The notes under the pieces are model-generated. The model searched no databases. It was given only the letters and a program-made list of their open reading frames with translations, and was not told the origin of the DNA. The position numbers and the translations under genes are program-made. Positions 17,678-25,853 of a stretch of 64,000 bases of DNA are shown here, piece after piece. The DNA is from Clostridia bacterium (GTDB lineage: Bacteria; Bacillota_A; Clostridia; TANB77; CAG-508). The DNA lies in the NCBI GenBank assembly GCA_017475185.1, contig JAFVGB010000002.1:1-64000 (forward strand), read 5' to 3'. Positions within the stretch are counted from its first letter, which is position 1, and every line of letters starts with the position of its first letter.

Positions 17678-18790
17678 TTAATTCTGATTTATAGTTACCA
17701 ATTTACTAAATTCATCTATCTTATTTTTAAGCTTTCTAAATTCGATTCTTGGCATTATTATACAATCTTTTGTAATTTCAGTTCCAATCGAAGATTTACA
17801 TAAATCTATAAAAATGTTTATTAATTGTCTAAATAAATGATTTATTTGCTTATCATATTCTTCTGCTCTTCTATGATAAAGAATTTTTACATATTCACCA
17901 TGACGTTCTCTATTAAAACTAGGATCAGCAGTTTCTTTAGCTATTTCCATTGGAAAATACCAATAATCACCACCCACTTGACACCTATTTCTTGCAAATG
18001 TTGTTTCTGTTTGTAATATATTAAGTGGTAAACCAAACTTAAATTTTACGGAAACCTTATCATCAATTTTATAAAGCATACTATCTATATTTAAAATATT
18101 TGTAAAAATTGACCTAATATAATTAGGTAAAATTAATTCATCTTCACGTGTTAAACTTGCTAATCTTTGCTGATCATAAGCATTTCTACTCGTTATAATA
18201 TCTCTATCTCCAGCATATTCTTTTAATAATTTTGATCTTGAAGGATGTGTCATTTTTCTTATGGCTTTTTTTGCTATTTGATCAACTCTTGTCCTTGATA
18301 TTCCTATTCTTTTACCGGCTTCTTCTAAAGTATAACCATCTAAATATCTAAGTCTTATTACTTCAGATTCTATAGGTAATAATGTACTAAGTATTTTTTC
18401 AATGTTATTTCTTAAATCAGTTTGTTCAATTTCAGAATTTATATCATATGTTAATAACTGTAATTCAGGACTTTGCATAGAAATAGCTTCTATTTCTTGT
18501 TGACTTACTTCTCTAACATGTTTATTTGTTTCTATAGCTTTATAATTTTCAGGAAATAATTCATTTAACGAACATTTGAATATATCAAGTAATTTTTTAA
18601 CACTATCTTTTAATTCACCATTGCGCTTATTATATAATTCGCGTTTAAAATTAAGAAATTGTATAACAACCGGTATACTAATGCCAGTTACTTCACAAAA
18701 TTTTTTTACAGATCCATATGTGTCATAGATCTTTTTATAAAGCAAGTTATTCTTAACCTTAATTTCCATTCTATATTCTTTAGTATTCAT
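17678..18790 (-). CDS. Sigma-70 region 4 / HTH transcription factor
   Basis: 370 residues. An XRE-like HTH is at ~27-50 ('SVKKFCEVTGISIPVVIQF'). A strong sigma-70 region 4 lies at ~131-190: LPIESEVIRLRYLDG, then TLEEAGKRIGISRTRVDQ (the -35-binding HTH), IAKKAIRKM and HPSRSKLL. There is no region 2 or 3, so it is not a complete sigma factor. About 170 C-terminal residues are of unknown fold. Inference: it recognises a -35 element or remodels host RNA polymerase, as phage MotA/AsiA-type factors do. SD AAGGAG; own early/middle promoter. Confidence 0.85.
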   Translation of the reverse strand: MNTKEYRMEIKVKNNLLYKKIYDTYGSVKKFCEVTGISIPVVIQFLNFKRELYNKRNGELKDSVKKLLDIFKCSLNELFPENYKAIETNKHVREVSQQEIEAISMQSPELQLLTYDINSEIEQTDLRNNIEKILSTLLPIESEVIRLRYLDGYTLEEAGKRIGISRTRVDQIAKKAIRKMTHPSRSKLLKEYAGDRDIITSRNAYDQQRLASLTREDELILPNYIRSIFTNILNIDSMLYKIDDKVSVKFKFGLPLNILQTETTFARNRCQVGGDYWYFPMEIAKETADPSFNRERHGEYVKILYHRRAEEYDKQINHLFRQLINIFIDLCKSSIGTEITKDCIIMPRIEFRKLKNKIDEFSKLVTINQN

Positions 18791-18816
18791 GATATACTCC
18801 TTTTAACTATATATAA

Positions 18817-18852
18817 ATAATAGTATATAAATACTTCGAATGTAAAACCGTT
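18817..18852 (-). promoter_or_regulatory. Early/middle-type promoter
   Basis: AACGGTTTTACA, 18 nt, TATTAT; drives the sigma-region-4 gene and family-A genes. Confidence 0.7.
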
Positions 18853-18865
18853 TATAAATAAAAAA

Positions 18866-18879
18866 GTTCTAATAAATAA
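18866..18879 (+). promoter_or_regulatory. Late promoter element GTTCTAATAAATAA
   Basis: 43 nt upstream of the first gene of the 18909-20000 late operon. Confidence 0.68.
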
Positions 18880-18908
18880 TTGTAAAATAGCTTTAAAGGA
18901 AATTGAAA

Positions 18909-19193
18909 ATGAGTAATGATTATAAAAAAGTATTTATGAGCAATATACATAAATTATTAACTGAAGGTGAAGATTATTCTTGGATGGAAGATGAAGATGA
19001 ATTACCACCTACTGAATATACAGATGATCAAAAAGAAGCTATGCAAATCTTTGATAATTATTTAGATCAATTAAATAATGGTCTTATTGCGAGAAAAGAT
19101 TTTGCATTAGTAGCTAGTAGATTACTTCAGCGTTTACCTAAATTTGATTATTTAAGAAGTAGTGATGCAAAATTACCTCATAAATTTAACTAG
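18909..19193 (+). CDS. Predicted internal head protein with prohead-targeting leader
   Basis: 94 residues, MSNDYKKVFMSNIHKLLTE then an acidic body; predicted cleavage after LLTE. AAAGGA lies 8 nt before the ATG at 18909; an in-frame TTG at 18903 is less likely. It ends in TAG, and the next gene is in the same frame 9 nt later with its own leader, showing that TAG is a real stop. Confidence 0.72.
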   Translation: MSNDYKKVFMSNIHKLLTEGEDYSWMEDEDELPPTEYTDDQKEAMQIFDNYLDQLNNGLIARKDFALVASRLLQRLPKFDYLRSSDAKLPHKFN

Positions 19194-19202
19194 GATACTA
19201 CA

Positions 19203-19517
19203 ATGAATAAATACAAAGAAGCTTTTAAAGAATCTGCTCGTCAATTACTTGCTGAAGAAAATGTAGGTGATTATTTAAGAAGTTTAGGTTATGAAGACGG
19301 TGATGTAGATGATTATGAAAAAGAACATTTAGATCCAGAAAAGCGTAAAGAAATATTAAATCATATTAAAGATGAATGGAAAAAAATTGATGAAGCACTT
19401 TATTATTTTGATATGAATTGCTTACATCACAATAGTATGTTTTTTGATATTGGAGATATATCTTTAGAAATATGGGATATGAAATCAAAAATTAAAGAAC
19501 TTATAGATAAATTATAA
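19203..19517 (+). CDS. Predicted internal head protein with prohead-targeting leader
   Basis: 104 residues, MNKYKEAFKESARQLLAE leader with predicted cleavage after LLAE, then a highly acidic helical body ('DGDVDDYEKEHLDPEKRKEIL'). Second gene of the late operon. No domain recognised. Confidence 0.72.
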   Translation: MNKYKEAFKESARQLLAEENVGDYLRSLGYEDGDVDDYEKEHLDPEKRKEILNHIKDEWKKIDEALYYFDMNCLHHNSMFFDIGDISLEIWDMKSKIKELIDKL

Positions 19518-19529
19518 GAATAGTTAAAA

Positions 19530-20000
19530 ATGTCACAATTTAAAAGTTTGGTAGAAAATATATTACAAGAATATCAATCACAGGAATTTAACATTAATGA
19601 TCCTGTTAAAGTTAATAATTCATATGGTAAAATTACAAATAAATTAGGTAATGATAAAGTAGGACGTATAATATATATTGTATCTAAACCTAAAATAGAT
19701 ATTGAAGAATATATAGATGCTAACTATGAAAAAACTAAATCACCTAAAGTAATATGGGATAATTATAAAGTACCCGATTCATATATTAAATTAGCTACAC
19801 AAGAAGAATTAGACAACTATATATTACAACTTAAAAAAGATTCTGGTATGTATATTAATCCTACTTTAGAAGAAGATACAGTTAAACAAGGTAATTCCTG
19901 GACAAATAAAGGAAAAGAAGGTACTCACGGTACCTTCAAAACTAAAAAACAAGCAGATGCTCAAAGAAAAGCTATGTTTGTCAATGGATATAAAGGCTAA
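19530..20000 (+). CDS. Predicted internal head protein with prohead-targeting leader
   Basis: 156 residues. MSQFKSLVENILQE is a targeting leader with predicted cleavage after ILQE. The middle is beta-rich ('NDPVKVNNSYGKITNKLGNDKVGRIIY', possibly an SH3-like barrel). The C-terminus (GTHGTFKTKKQADAQRKAM) is a basic motif I associate with other phage virion proteins. Third gene of the late operon. Confidence 0.72.
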   Translation: MSQFKSLVENILQEYQSQEFNINDPVKVNNSYGKITNKLGNDKVGRIIYIVSKPKIDIEEYIDANYEKTKSPKVIWDNYKVPDSYIKLATQEELDNYILQLKKDSGMYINPTLEEDTVKQGNSWTNKGKEGTHGTFKTKKQADAQRKAMFVNGYKG

Positions 20001-20018
20001 ATATAACTATACTTTTAC

Positions 20019-20792
20019 TTAATACTCTAATTCTTCTATAGTATTAAAAATTAAATCTAAAATTTCATCATAAAAATAATAAAATATTCTAGAATAGACA
20101 ATACAAAAAGTATTAGATTTAAAAGCAGAAGTATTAGAGAATTCTTTATATAAATTATCATAATCTCTTGTTATTTTATATTTATCCATAATTGCTCTAA
20201 ATGCCTTATCATGCTTATATTCATATAATATTTCTATTAGATATGCATATATTTCAAGCTCATTATTATAATAAGCATATTTTTCATCTCTATTGTTTTC
20301 ATGTGCAAAACCAGTATAATTACTAACTAAGTATTGCCATTCTTCAAAATTGTATATTTCTTTTGCTTGATAATAATGCATAAATTCATGAATATACATA
20401 GATTCTGGAATAATAGTTGTATATTGATCTTCAAAAATCTGTAAAATATTTTTTTTACCAGAAGTTAATTCTTCTTTATTGTGTGGAATAACTGTTGGTA
20501 TAATTAAATCAAAATTTACATAACCATTCTTATAGTATATATTATTATGAATTAAACCTCCAGTATTATCTTCGACTGTTAAAAATATATTTACATTTGG
20601 AGCTATACTGAATTTATATCCAGTATACCCATCTAAAGTTTTACTTAATTTTAATAAGTTATTTAATTCAGTTTGTGATTTGTTTTTATTTTTACTTATA
20701 AATTTTCTAGCTTTATACCACAAATCTCTACTTTTTCTAAAGTAAGTTTCTAATTCTTTATTTGTAAGTGATTTAATTAAATTATCTAACAT
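20019..20792 (-). CDS. HExxH zinc-metalloprotease-like protein
   Basis: 257 residues. HEFMHYYQAKE at about residue 135 is a zincin helix, and an acidic helix (NNELEIYAYLIEILYE) ~40 residues later may give the third ligand. GAAAGGAATAAAGCT precedes the ATG at 20792, so I prefer that to 20822. It resembles 21616-22263 in layout, suggesting two related proteases in the head gene region. Substrate unknown. Confidence 0.68.
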   Translation of the reverse strand: MLDNLIKSLTNKELETYFRKSRDLWYKARKFISKNKNKSQTELNNLLKLSKTLDGYTGYKFSIAPNVNIFLTVEDNTGGLIHNNIYYKNGYVNFDLIIPTVIPHNKEELTSGKKNILQIFEDQYTTIIPESMYIHEFMHYYQAKEIYNFEEWQYLVSNYTGFAHENNRDEKYAYYNNELEIYAYLIEILYEYKHDKAFRAIMDKYKITRDYDNLYKEFSNTSAFKSNTFCIVYSRIFYYFYDEILDLIFNTIEELEY

Positions 20793-20822
20793 AGCTTTAT
20801 TCCTTTCATTTACTATATACAT

Positions 20823-20858
20823 ATAATAGCATATAAAAAGGAATAAAGTAAAACCGTT
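20823..20858 (-). promoter_or_regulatory. Early/middle-type promoter
   Basis: AACGGTTTTACT, 18 nt, TATTAT, reading into 20019-20792. Confidence 0.68.
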
Positions 20859-21537
20859 TTATTCATCTTTCCATTCTTGTATAGGATAATCTAATAAGTT
20901 ATTATCTTTTATATATTTATTACGAGTTTCTACAGCTTCTTTTTTTTGTAAGAAAATGACCAAGCATTTTTTCTTTATAATTTACTATAATACTTGCTTC
21001 CCATCTTTTTATTCGTTTTCCTGTTTTTATATAAGATATTCCAGTATAACCGCTTGTATTTCTTTTTAGTTTTCTTCTATTTCTAGATTGTTGTGTTGCT
21101 GTAGCCCATCTACAATTTTCAGGACAATAATTACCATTTACATCAATTCTATCAATAGATAATGATTTTTCATATCCATTATTTATTGCCCAATTATAAA
21201 ATGTATTAAAGCTATCTTTCCATTCTTTACATATTATTATTCCCCTTGCTCCATAATTTTTATACTCTAAATCTTTTTTATAATAACATCTTTTACGCAT
21301 ATTTCTCCAAATAGAATGTAAACGTCTATCTAAAATTGTTCGTTTTGGAGATGCACATATTCTACATCCACGACTTCTACCTATTATAAGTCTAAATAAT
21401 GGTATATCTAATTCTTTACCACATTCACATTTACAGTGTACCTTATTTTTGCTATTTTTAGTTAAGCTAGGGCCAATAACAGTCCATTTACCAAATTTTT
21501 TGCCAACATAATCTTCTACTTTATATTTAATATTCAT
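20859..21537 (-). pseudogene. HNH-AP2 homing endonuclease, frameshifted
   Basis: The long frame (20920-21537) has a zinc ribbon (CKCECGKE...CRIC), an HNH-like core (KNYGARGIIICKEWKDSF...SIDRIDVNGNYCPENCRWAT, ~80-145) and the start of an AP2 DNA-binding domain (SGYTGISYIKTGKRIKRWEA). It then ends early after an A8 tract (minus strand; T8 on plus at 20940-20947). With one A fewer, the frame continues KKEAVETRNKYIKDNNL...WKDE to a TAA at 20859, completing a normal AP2 C-terminus. So this is a one-base frameshift, a sequencing error or polymerase slippage at A8. It sits between two similar metalloprotease genes, as a mobile insertion would. Confidence 0.78.
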
Positions 21538-21615
21538 ATATACTTATATTCCTATTAACAATTCTAACTTTTTTACAATAGAATACATTTATATACTTAA
21601 TTCTACAAATAAAAA

Positions 21616-22263
21616 TTAAAAATTTTTATGGTTATACTCATTTATAAAATATTCTCTAAACCATTTATAATTTTCTTCAGTTAAAGATTCAATAAAATCA
21701 ACAAATGCTTCGAGATTAACATTATTTCTTAATTCTCTTTTTATATATTTTAGTACAGATTCTCGACTTCCTAATAGTTTAATAAAATAAGGTAAGGCTT
21801 TTTTATCTAATGTTTGTTCAATTACAGTATATAATTCCGCGCTATAAGCTAATTTTTCATGTACATTATTAAAATAAGATTTAGTATCTTTAAAAGTACC
21901 ACCATATTCTGAAGTATTTTTATCTAATAAATGTACTATTTCATGCAATACTGCTGCAGATAATGGTCCATTCATATAATTAGCTAATAAATCAATAACA
22001 TCCATATTCATAAAAGTTTCTGATTCTAATACACTTGGTTGTAATGGTATACATAAAGACATTAATCTATTAATAGCAAAAGGACGCCATGTATCTGGAT
22101 TATTACCACCTTTAGCAAATACAAATTTAATACCATCGGATTCAAATCCAATTCCTACATTATTATTACCTAACGGATATGTTTTTAAATCATTTGCATC
22201 CATTGAATATAATTTTTTATATGCTTTACTATATATATCTATTGCATCTGTTCTAATTGTCAT
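21616..22263 (-). CDS. HExxH zinc-metalloprotease-like protein
   Basis: 215 residues; HEIVH at 107-111 is a zincin motif, followed by 'VHEKLAYSAELYTVIEQ' with a candidate third ligand Glu. Similar in plan to 20019-20792. Upstream lie both an AATGGTTTTAC promoter and a GTTCTAAAATATAA late-type element, so it may be expressed in both phases. Could process host or virion proteins. Confidence 0.66.
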   Translation of the reverse strand: MTIRTDAIDIYSKAYKKLYSMDANDLKTYPLGNNNVGIGFESDGIKFVFAKGGNNPDTWRPFAINRLMSLCIPLQPSVLESETFMNMDVIDLLANYMNGPLSAAVLHEIVHLLDKNTSEYGGTFKDTKSYFNNVHEKLAYSAELYTVIEQTLDKKALPYFIKLLGSRESVLKYIKRELRNNVNLEAFVDFIESLTEENYKWFREYFINEYNHKNF

Positions 22264-22289
22264 ATTATATGTTCCTTATTTTCTTAATA

Positions 22290-22324
22290 ATATTATATTT
22301 TAGAACTATATAAGTAAAACCATT
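22290..22324 (-). promoter_or_regulatory. Early/middle-type promoter with embedded late-type element
   Basis: AATGGTTTTACT, 17 nt, TAATAT; the spacer contains GTTCTAAAATATAA (minus, from 22306). Confidence 0.6.
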
Positions 22325-22328
22325 TAAA

Positions 22329-22342
22329 GTTCTAATATACAT
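22329..22342 (+). promoter_or_regulatory. Late promoter element GTTCTAATATACAT
   Basis: 33 nt upstream of the gene at 22362. Confidence 0.62.
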
Positions 22343-22361
22343 ACTTTAATAGGATAATATA

Positions 22362-23225
22362 ATGTCGGAATTTCGTAAATTAGTAGAAAGTATATTACAA
22401 GAAGCTAAACAAGTAGGAACATTATATCACTCTACTACAATAGCAGCTTTAGAAGATATATTAAAATCAGATAAATTAATATCAAATGTTTACTCAGGTA
22501 CAGGTACATCTTGTGGTATTTCTACTACACGTGACAAAACATTTTTTTATCATGGTCCTATATCAATTATATTAGATGGTAACAAATTATCTGAAAATTA
22601 TAAAGTTGTACCTTTTTCAGCTTTAGATACATTAGATGGATATGAGCACAGAGCTGAACATGAAACAGCGATTATACCAAACAATTTACCTAAAGATTAC
22701 GATATATGGGATATGGAATTTATTATACCGAATATACATAAATATATTATAGGTATTTTAGTTAAACCTAATTTATTTGCTAGTAAAGGTCAAACAAAAG
22801 ATTTATATAATATATTAAAAAATTATAATTATCCTATTTATAATATATATGGACAACAATTAGATATAAACAAATTTAATGACTATCACAAAGAAATGTT
22901 AAAATTATCTAATAAAGCATATAACAAAGATGAAGAATTAAACAACAGATATAATAAAGTAAGAGATACAGTTAAGGATAAAGAATCTGATCATTATTCT
23001 ATAAAAGATAAACTTATACAAAAATTACAACAAAAAAAGTTAGATAAAGAATTAGATAAGTTACTATTACAAAAATACGGTAAAACATCTGATGAAATAT
23101 GGAAACAAAATCATCAATACGATTATGATGATCCAAGATATATAGATTTTATAAAAGAGCGCGATCAATTAGAAAAACAATTATATAATACTGATGATAA
23201 CTATTTATGGCATAAGTTTAAATAA
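22362..23225 (+). CDS. Prohead-targeted ADP-ribosyltransferase-like protein
   Basis: 287 residues. MSEFRKLVESILQE is a targeting leader (predicted cleavage after ILQE). Residues ~19-140 look like an ADP-ribosyltransferase fold: GTLYHSTTIAALEDILKSDKL, then SCGISTTRDKTFF, LDGNKLSENYKVVPF and AEHETAI, where ST(T/S) and ExE-like motifs fall in the usual order. The C-terminal ~110 residues are a lysine-rich helical tail. T4 Alt is a precedent: an ART carried in the head and injected with DNA. The ART call rests on motif pattern only; catalytic residues are not proven. Confidence 0.6.
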   Translation: MSEFRKLVESILQEAKQVGTLYHSTTIAALEDILKSDKLISNVYSGTGTSCGISTTRDKTFFYHGPISIILDGNKLSENYKVVPFSALDTLDGYEHRAEHETAIIPNNLPKDYDIWDMEFIIPNIHKYIIGILVKPNLFASKGQTKDLYNILKNYNYPIYNIYGQQLDINKFNDYHKEMLKLSNKAYNKDEELNNRYNKVRDTVKDKESDHYSIKDKLIQKLQQKKLDKELDKLLLQKYGKTSDEIWKQNHQYDYDDPRYIDFIKERDQLEKQLYNTDDNYLWHKFK

Positions 23226-23286
23226 AAAAAAAATAATATAAATAAAAAAAAATTCAAAAATATACTATACAATAAAAATATTTAAC

Positions 23287-23300
23287 GTTCTAATAAAATA
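23287..23300 (+). promoter_or_regulatory. Late promoter element GTTCTAATAAAATA
   Basis: 324 nt upstream of the capsid start, implying a long 5' leader. Confidence 0.62.
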
Positions 23301-23466
23301 TAAAAATTTAAAAGAAACCACTAAATAAATCATATACTACGGGATCTTTTAACTACTCTGGATCGATTGTTATTAATTTTTCTATAATATATAATAAAGT
23401 AAGTAAAGTACCATTATAAATAAATATATACATAAAAAAAGATAATTATTTATAAAAAGGAAATAC

Positions 23467-23511
23467 ATGAAACATTATATAGCTTACATTAAAAAGAAAG
23501 TAAATATATAG
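23467..23511 (+). CDS. Possible 14-aa leader peptide
   Basis: The capsid leader contains an ATG with AAAAGG 6 nt upstream that opens a 14-codon frame (MKHYIAYIKKKVNI) ending in TAG. It is too short to prove by sequence; it may be a regulatory upstream ORF for capsid expression. The rest of 23226-23610 is very AT-rich with no gene. Confidence 0.3.
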   Translation: MKHYIAYIKKKVNI

Positions 23512-23610
23512 AAAAATTACATATATAACACGCATACAAAAAAACTGTTAAAAAAAAAACAATTAATAATAACATAGATAAAATTAAAAAACATAAAGGA
23601 ATTTAAAAAC

Positions 23611-25182
23611 ATGTCTATATTAACTAAAATTGAAGATAAAGATAAAGCAGTTAAAGCCCGTAGCGAAAGAGTTAATGCTGGTGTTGCTCATGCCGCTCAG
23701 GTGTTGCATGAATCTTCACTCGGTCGTCGTTGCCCTAACTTATTGAAAGGCATCGAATCAGAATCTGCAGAAGCTAAATATCAAGCTGCTACATTAGTAC
23801 AATTGATGGAAAATACTGCAGAATACGTACAAAAGATGGATGGCATTAACTTACTTACAGAAGCTGATGCATACGGTAATGCTGCTACTAATGCAGTTTC
23901 ATTACTGAGTCCTGGTGTTACGACTTTGACTCCTAAAGTTGTTGATATCGTTAATGTCTTTTATCCGATGATGTGCGGACAATACATTGCTGATATTCAA
24001 GCTTTGGATCGTCAGTCTGGTCAGATTTTCACCATTAAGACACGTTACAGTCAGAAAGCTGCTGGTGTTGAAGCTGGTGACATCGTATTTGAAGAACCGA
24101 CAGATGGTACATATACTTCTGAGTATGTTGGTTATGGCAGTGTTGCTATGACTGAAGAAGGTGTTGTAGAAGCTGCTCCTTCTAGTGCTCTTCCTGCAGA
24201 TGCATCTGTTAAAATTCGTGCAGGTTCATTCATTGTTCGTGTAGCTGGTAAAGAAGTTGCTCGTGACTATGGTAATGGTGCTGCTAAAGTTGACGGTGTA
24301 AATAATGGTAAGTATGGTATTTTCGGTCGTGGTGTATCTGGTGAATTAGATGCTCAGTCTGGTGAAGCTACAGTTAAATTTGATAAAGAAATGTTTGCTG
24401 ATGCTATTACTGCAAAAGCTGTTGTTTCTTTTGAAGCTGCTGTTGATACTGAAACCGATGTTGATTTGATTCGTAAGATTCAGTTCGATATTCCGAATAC
24501 TCCTATTTTGGCTAAAGAACACCCATTAATGAGTTCTTACTCTGTTGCTGCTTCTTTGGTAATGAATGCTCACTTGGCAATTGATACTGATGAATTGATT
24601 GCTAACCAAATTGCTGGTACGATTCGTTGGGAACGTGACTTGCTCTTGATTAAAGCTGTATCTGATGCTGCTGTAATTAACCCTTACTTGAACTTTGATT
24701 GTGCTGGTAACGGTGAAAACTTAACATTACAACAAAGATATAGCGCATTTACAACTCACGTATCTGCTGCAAGAGGTATCATTCAAGAGACTGCTGGTCG
24801 TGGTACTGTTGAGTTCATTATCTGCTCTGCTAAAGAAGGTTTGACAGTTATTGAACAGATGGAAGACTTCAAAGCTGCTCCTGAATCTAAAAAACCAATT
24901 GGTCCGTATTTAGCTGGTACATTACGTGAAGGTACAATTAATGTTGTAGCTGTTCCGTATACTAAGACATTGGCTGCTGATGAAGTTATTTTCGGTTTCA
25001 AAGGCTTCCAATTAGGTGATTCTGCTATCATCTTGGCTGAATGGATTCCGTTGTACTTCACTCCAACCTTCCAAGCTCCGAACTTGAAGAACCATAAGGG
25101 TGCATTGTCATTCTATGATTTGTTCATCAATAAACCGGAATATTTGGTTAAAGGTTATCTGAAGAACTTCAACCAAGCTTAA
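23611..25182 (+). CDS. Major capsid protein, T4 gp23-like
   Basis: 523 residues, the usual length for gp23. An N-terminal segment to about residue 34 ends LHE and may be the protease-removed part. 'TPKVVDIVNVFYPMMCGQYIADIQALDRQSGQIFTIKTRY' (~108-150) matches the gp23 N-arm/E-loop region, and the C-terminal 'TPTFQAPNLKNHKGALSFYDLFINKPEYL' is also gp23-like. Codons are clearly less AT-biased than in neighbours (many TTG, CGT, GGT), as expected for the most abundant virion protein. SD AAAGGA; terminator directly after. Confidence 0.92.
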   Translation: MSILTKIEDKDKAVKARSERVNAGVAHAAQVLHESSLGRRCPNLLKGIESESAEAKYQAATLVQLMENTAEYVQKMDGINLLTEADAYGNAATNAVSLLSPGVTTLTPKVVDIVNVFYPMMCGQYIADIQALDRQSGQIFTIKTRYSQKAAGVEAGDIVFEEPTDGTYTSEYVGYGSVAMTEEGVVEAAPSSALPADASVKIRAGSFIVRVAGKEVARDYGNGAAKVDGVNNGKYGIFGRGVSGELDAQSGEATVKFDKEMFADAITAKAVVSFEAAVDTETDVDLIRKIQFDIPNTPILAKEHPLMSSYSVAASLVMNAHLAIDTDELIANQIAGTIRWERDLLLIKAVSDAAVINPYLNFDCAGNGENLTLQQRYSAFTTHVSAARGIIQETAGRGTVEFIICSAKEGLTVIEQMEDFKAAPESKKPIGPYLAGTLREGTINVVAVPYTKTLAADEVIFGFKGFQLGDSAIILAEWIPLYFTPTFQAPNLKNHKGALSFYDLFINKPEYLVKGYLKNFNQA

Positions 25183-25207
25183 TTTGATTTAAGTAGAAGT
25201 TATAAGG

Positions 25208-25240
25208 AACCCTTGAGAGAAATCTTGAGGGTTTCTTTTT
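25208..25240 (+). terminator. Rho-independent terminator of the capsid gene
   Basis: 11-bp stem AACCCTTGAGA/TCTTGAGGGTT with two wobble pairs, GAAA loop, then TCTTTTT. Confidence 0.9.
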
Positions 25241-25252
25241 ATTTATTACGGG

Positions 25253-25292
25253 TAAAAAAATAAGCTAGACCTGAAATATTCAAAAAGGATCT
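25253..25292 (-). terminator. Rho-independent terminator of a minus-strand transcript
   Basis: 9-bp stem TAAGCTAGA/TCTAGCTTA with a 20-nt loop, then seven T on the minus strand. It has no coding gene upstream of it and so points to the RNA at 25293-25675. Confidence 0.8.
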
Positions 25293-25453
25293 AGCTTACA
25301 CATAAATTTTTAAGAGAAAAGATTCTACAGCTTTAATAAATATACCTTACATATGTTTTTCCCGCAATAAAAGATCAACAACTTCTTTTATATTAGCATC
25401 TGTACTGTTATATTTAATAATTAAAAGCTATAAAATATGTTATGTTGTATACT

Positions 25454-25462
25454 TGTTATAAT
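25454..25462 (+). promoter_or_regulatory. Extended -10 promoter candidate
   Basis: TGTTATAAT, a TGnTATAAT extended -10 on the plus strand, about 110 nt upstream of the 21-codon frame at 25570. No good -35 is seen. Confidence 0.35.
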
Positions 25463-25569
25463 TTAAATATAAATGTCGACCTTTATATCTTTAATAAATC
25501 TATATGTGCACTACAAATCTACATTATAACTATAAGCCTTATATACTCTGCTTTGAAAAGGACTCTAAA

Positions 25570-25635
25570 ATGAATACAAAACATAGTAAACAAATTAGAC
25601 TGCACTTAAAATGCCCTTCTGAAAGGAGAAATTAA
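25570..25635 (+). CDS. Possible 21-aa peptide
   Basis: AAAAGGA lies 8 nt upstream of an ATG opening a 21-codon frame (MNTKHSKQIRLHLKCPSERRN), basic in composition. It is antisense to the predicted RNA at 25293-25675 and downstream of an extended -10 sequence. Weak evidence. Confidence 0.3.
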   Translation: MNTKHSKQIRLHLKCPSERRN

Positions 25636-25681
25636 ATAGTCAAACAGCTAAAAAATACTGACTCTACTTAATTTTATAATA

Positions 25682-25715
25682 TTTATATCATATTTTTTAT
25701 AAAAGTAAAACCATT
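25682..25715 (-). promoter_or_regulatory. Early/middle-type promoter of an RNA
   Basis: AATGGTTTTACT, 16 nt, TATAAA, reading towards 25253 where no gene is present. Confidence 0.6.
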
Positions 25716-25782
25716 TTTTGCGAGGGAGAATGGGTCTTACGTAAGCATTCTACAAAAATTCTACTAAAATGTCTCCATAAAT

Positions 25783-25853
25783 GACCGTACAATAGCTGAA
25801 TTTAATTTTTCTAAGTAAACCTATATGAAATACAAATAGGTTGCTCTACGGTC
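25783..25853. other. Structured element, nested inverted repeats
   Basis: GACCGTA (25783-25789) pairs with TACGGTC (25847-25853), enclosing AACCTAT/ATAGGTT (25818-25842). The minus-strand sequence TTTTTTTGACCGTAGA at its edge recurs at 47405 on the plus strand. Confidence 0.45.

Larger units (their letters stand above)
25293..25675 (-). ncRNA. Predicted untranslated RNA, ~400 nt
   Basis: Bounded by a good promoter (25682-25715) and a terminator (25253-25292) on the minus strand. No frame with an SD and start spans it. The last ~75 nt can be read as an open frame without a start (..STDANIKEVVDLLLREKHM), which may be a gene remnant. Could be an sRNA or the wreck of a small gene. Confidence 0.45.

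Noticed and set aside
19191..19205. Recoding of TAG as an amino acid, as in some huge phages
   Set aside because: TAG separates two genes in the same frame, and the downstream one starts with its own SD and targeting leader. Other genes also end in TAG where neighbours begin.
24783..25061. Minus-strand frame inside the capsid gene
   Set aside because: Antisense shadow with no SD or motif.
25783..25853. tRNA (7-bp terminal stem, 71 nt)
   Set aside because: No T-loop consensus or anticodon arm; only a nested inverted repeat.
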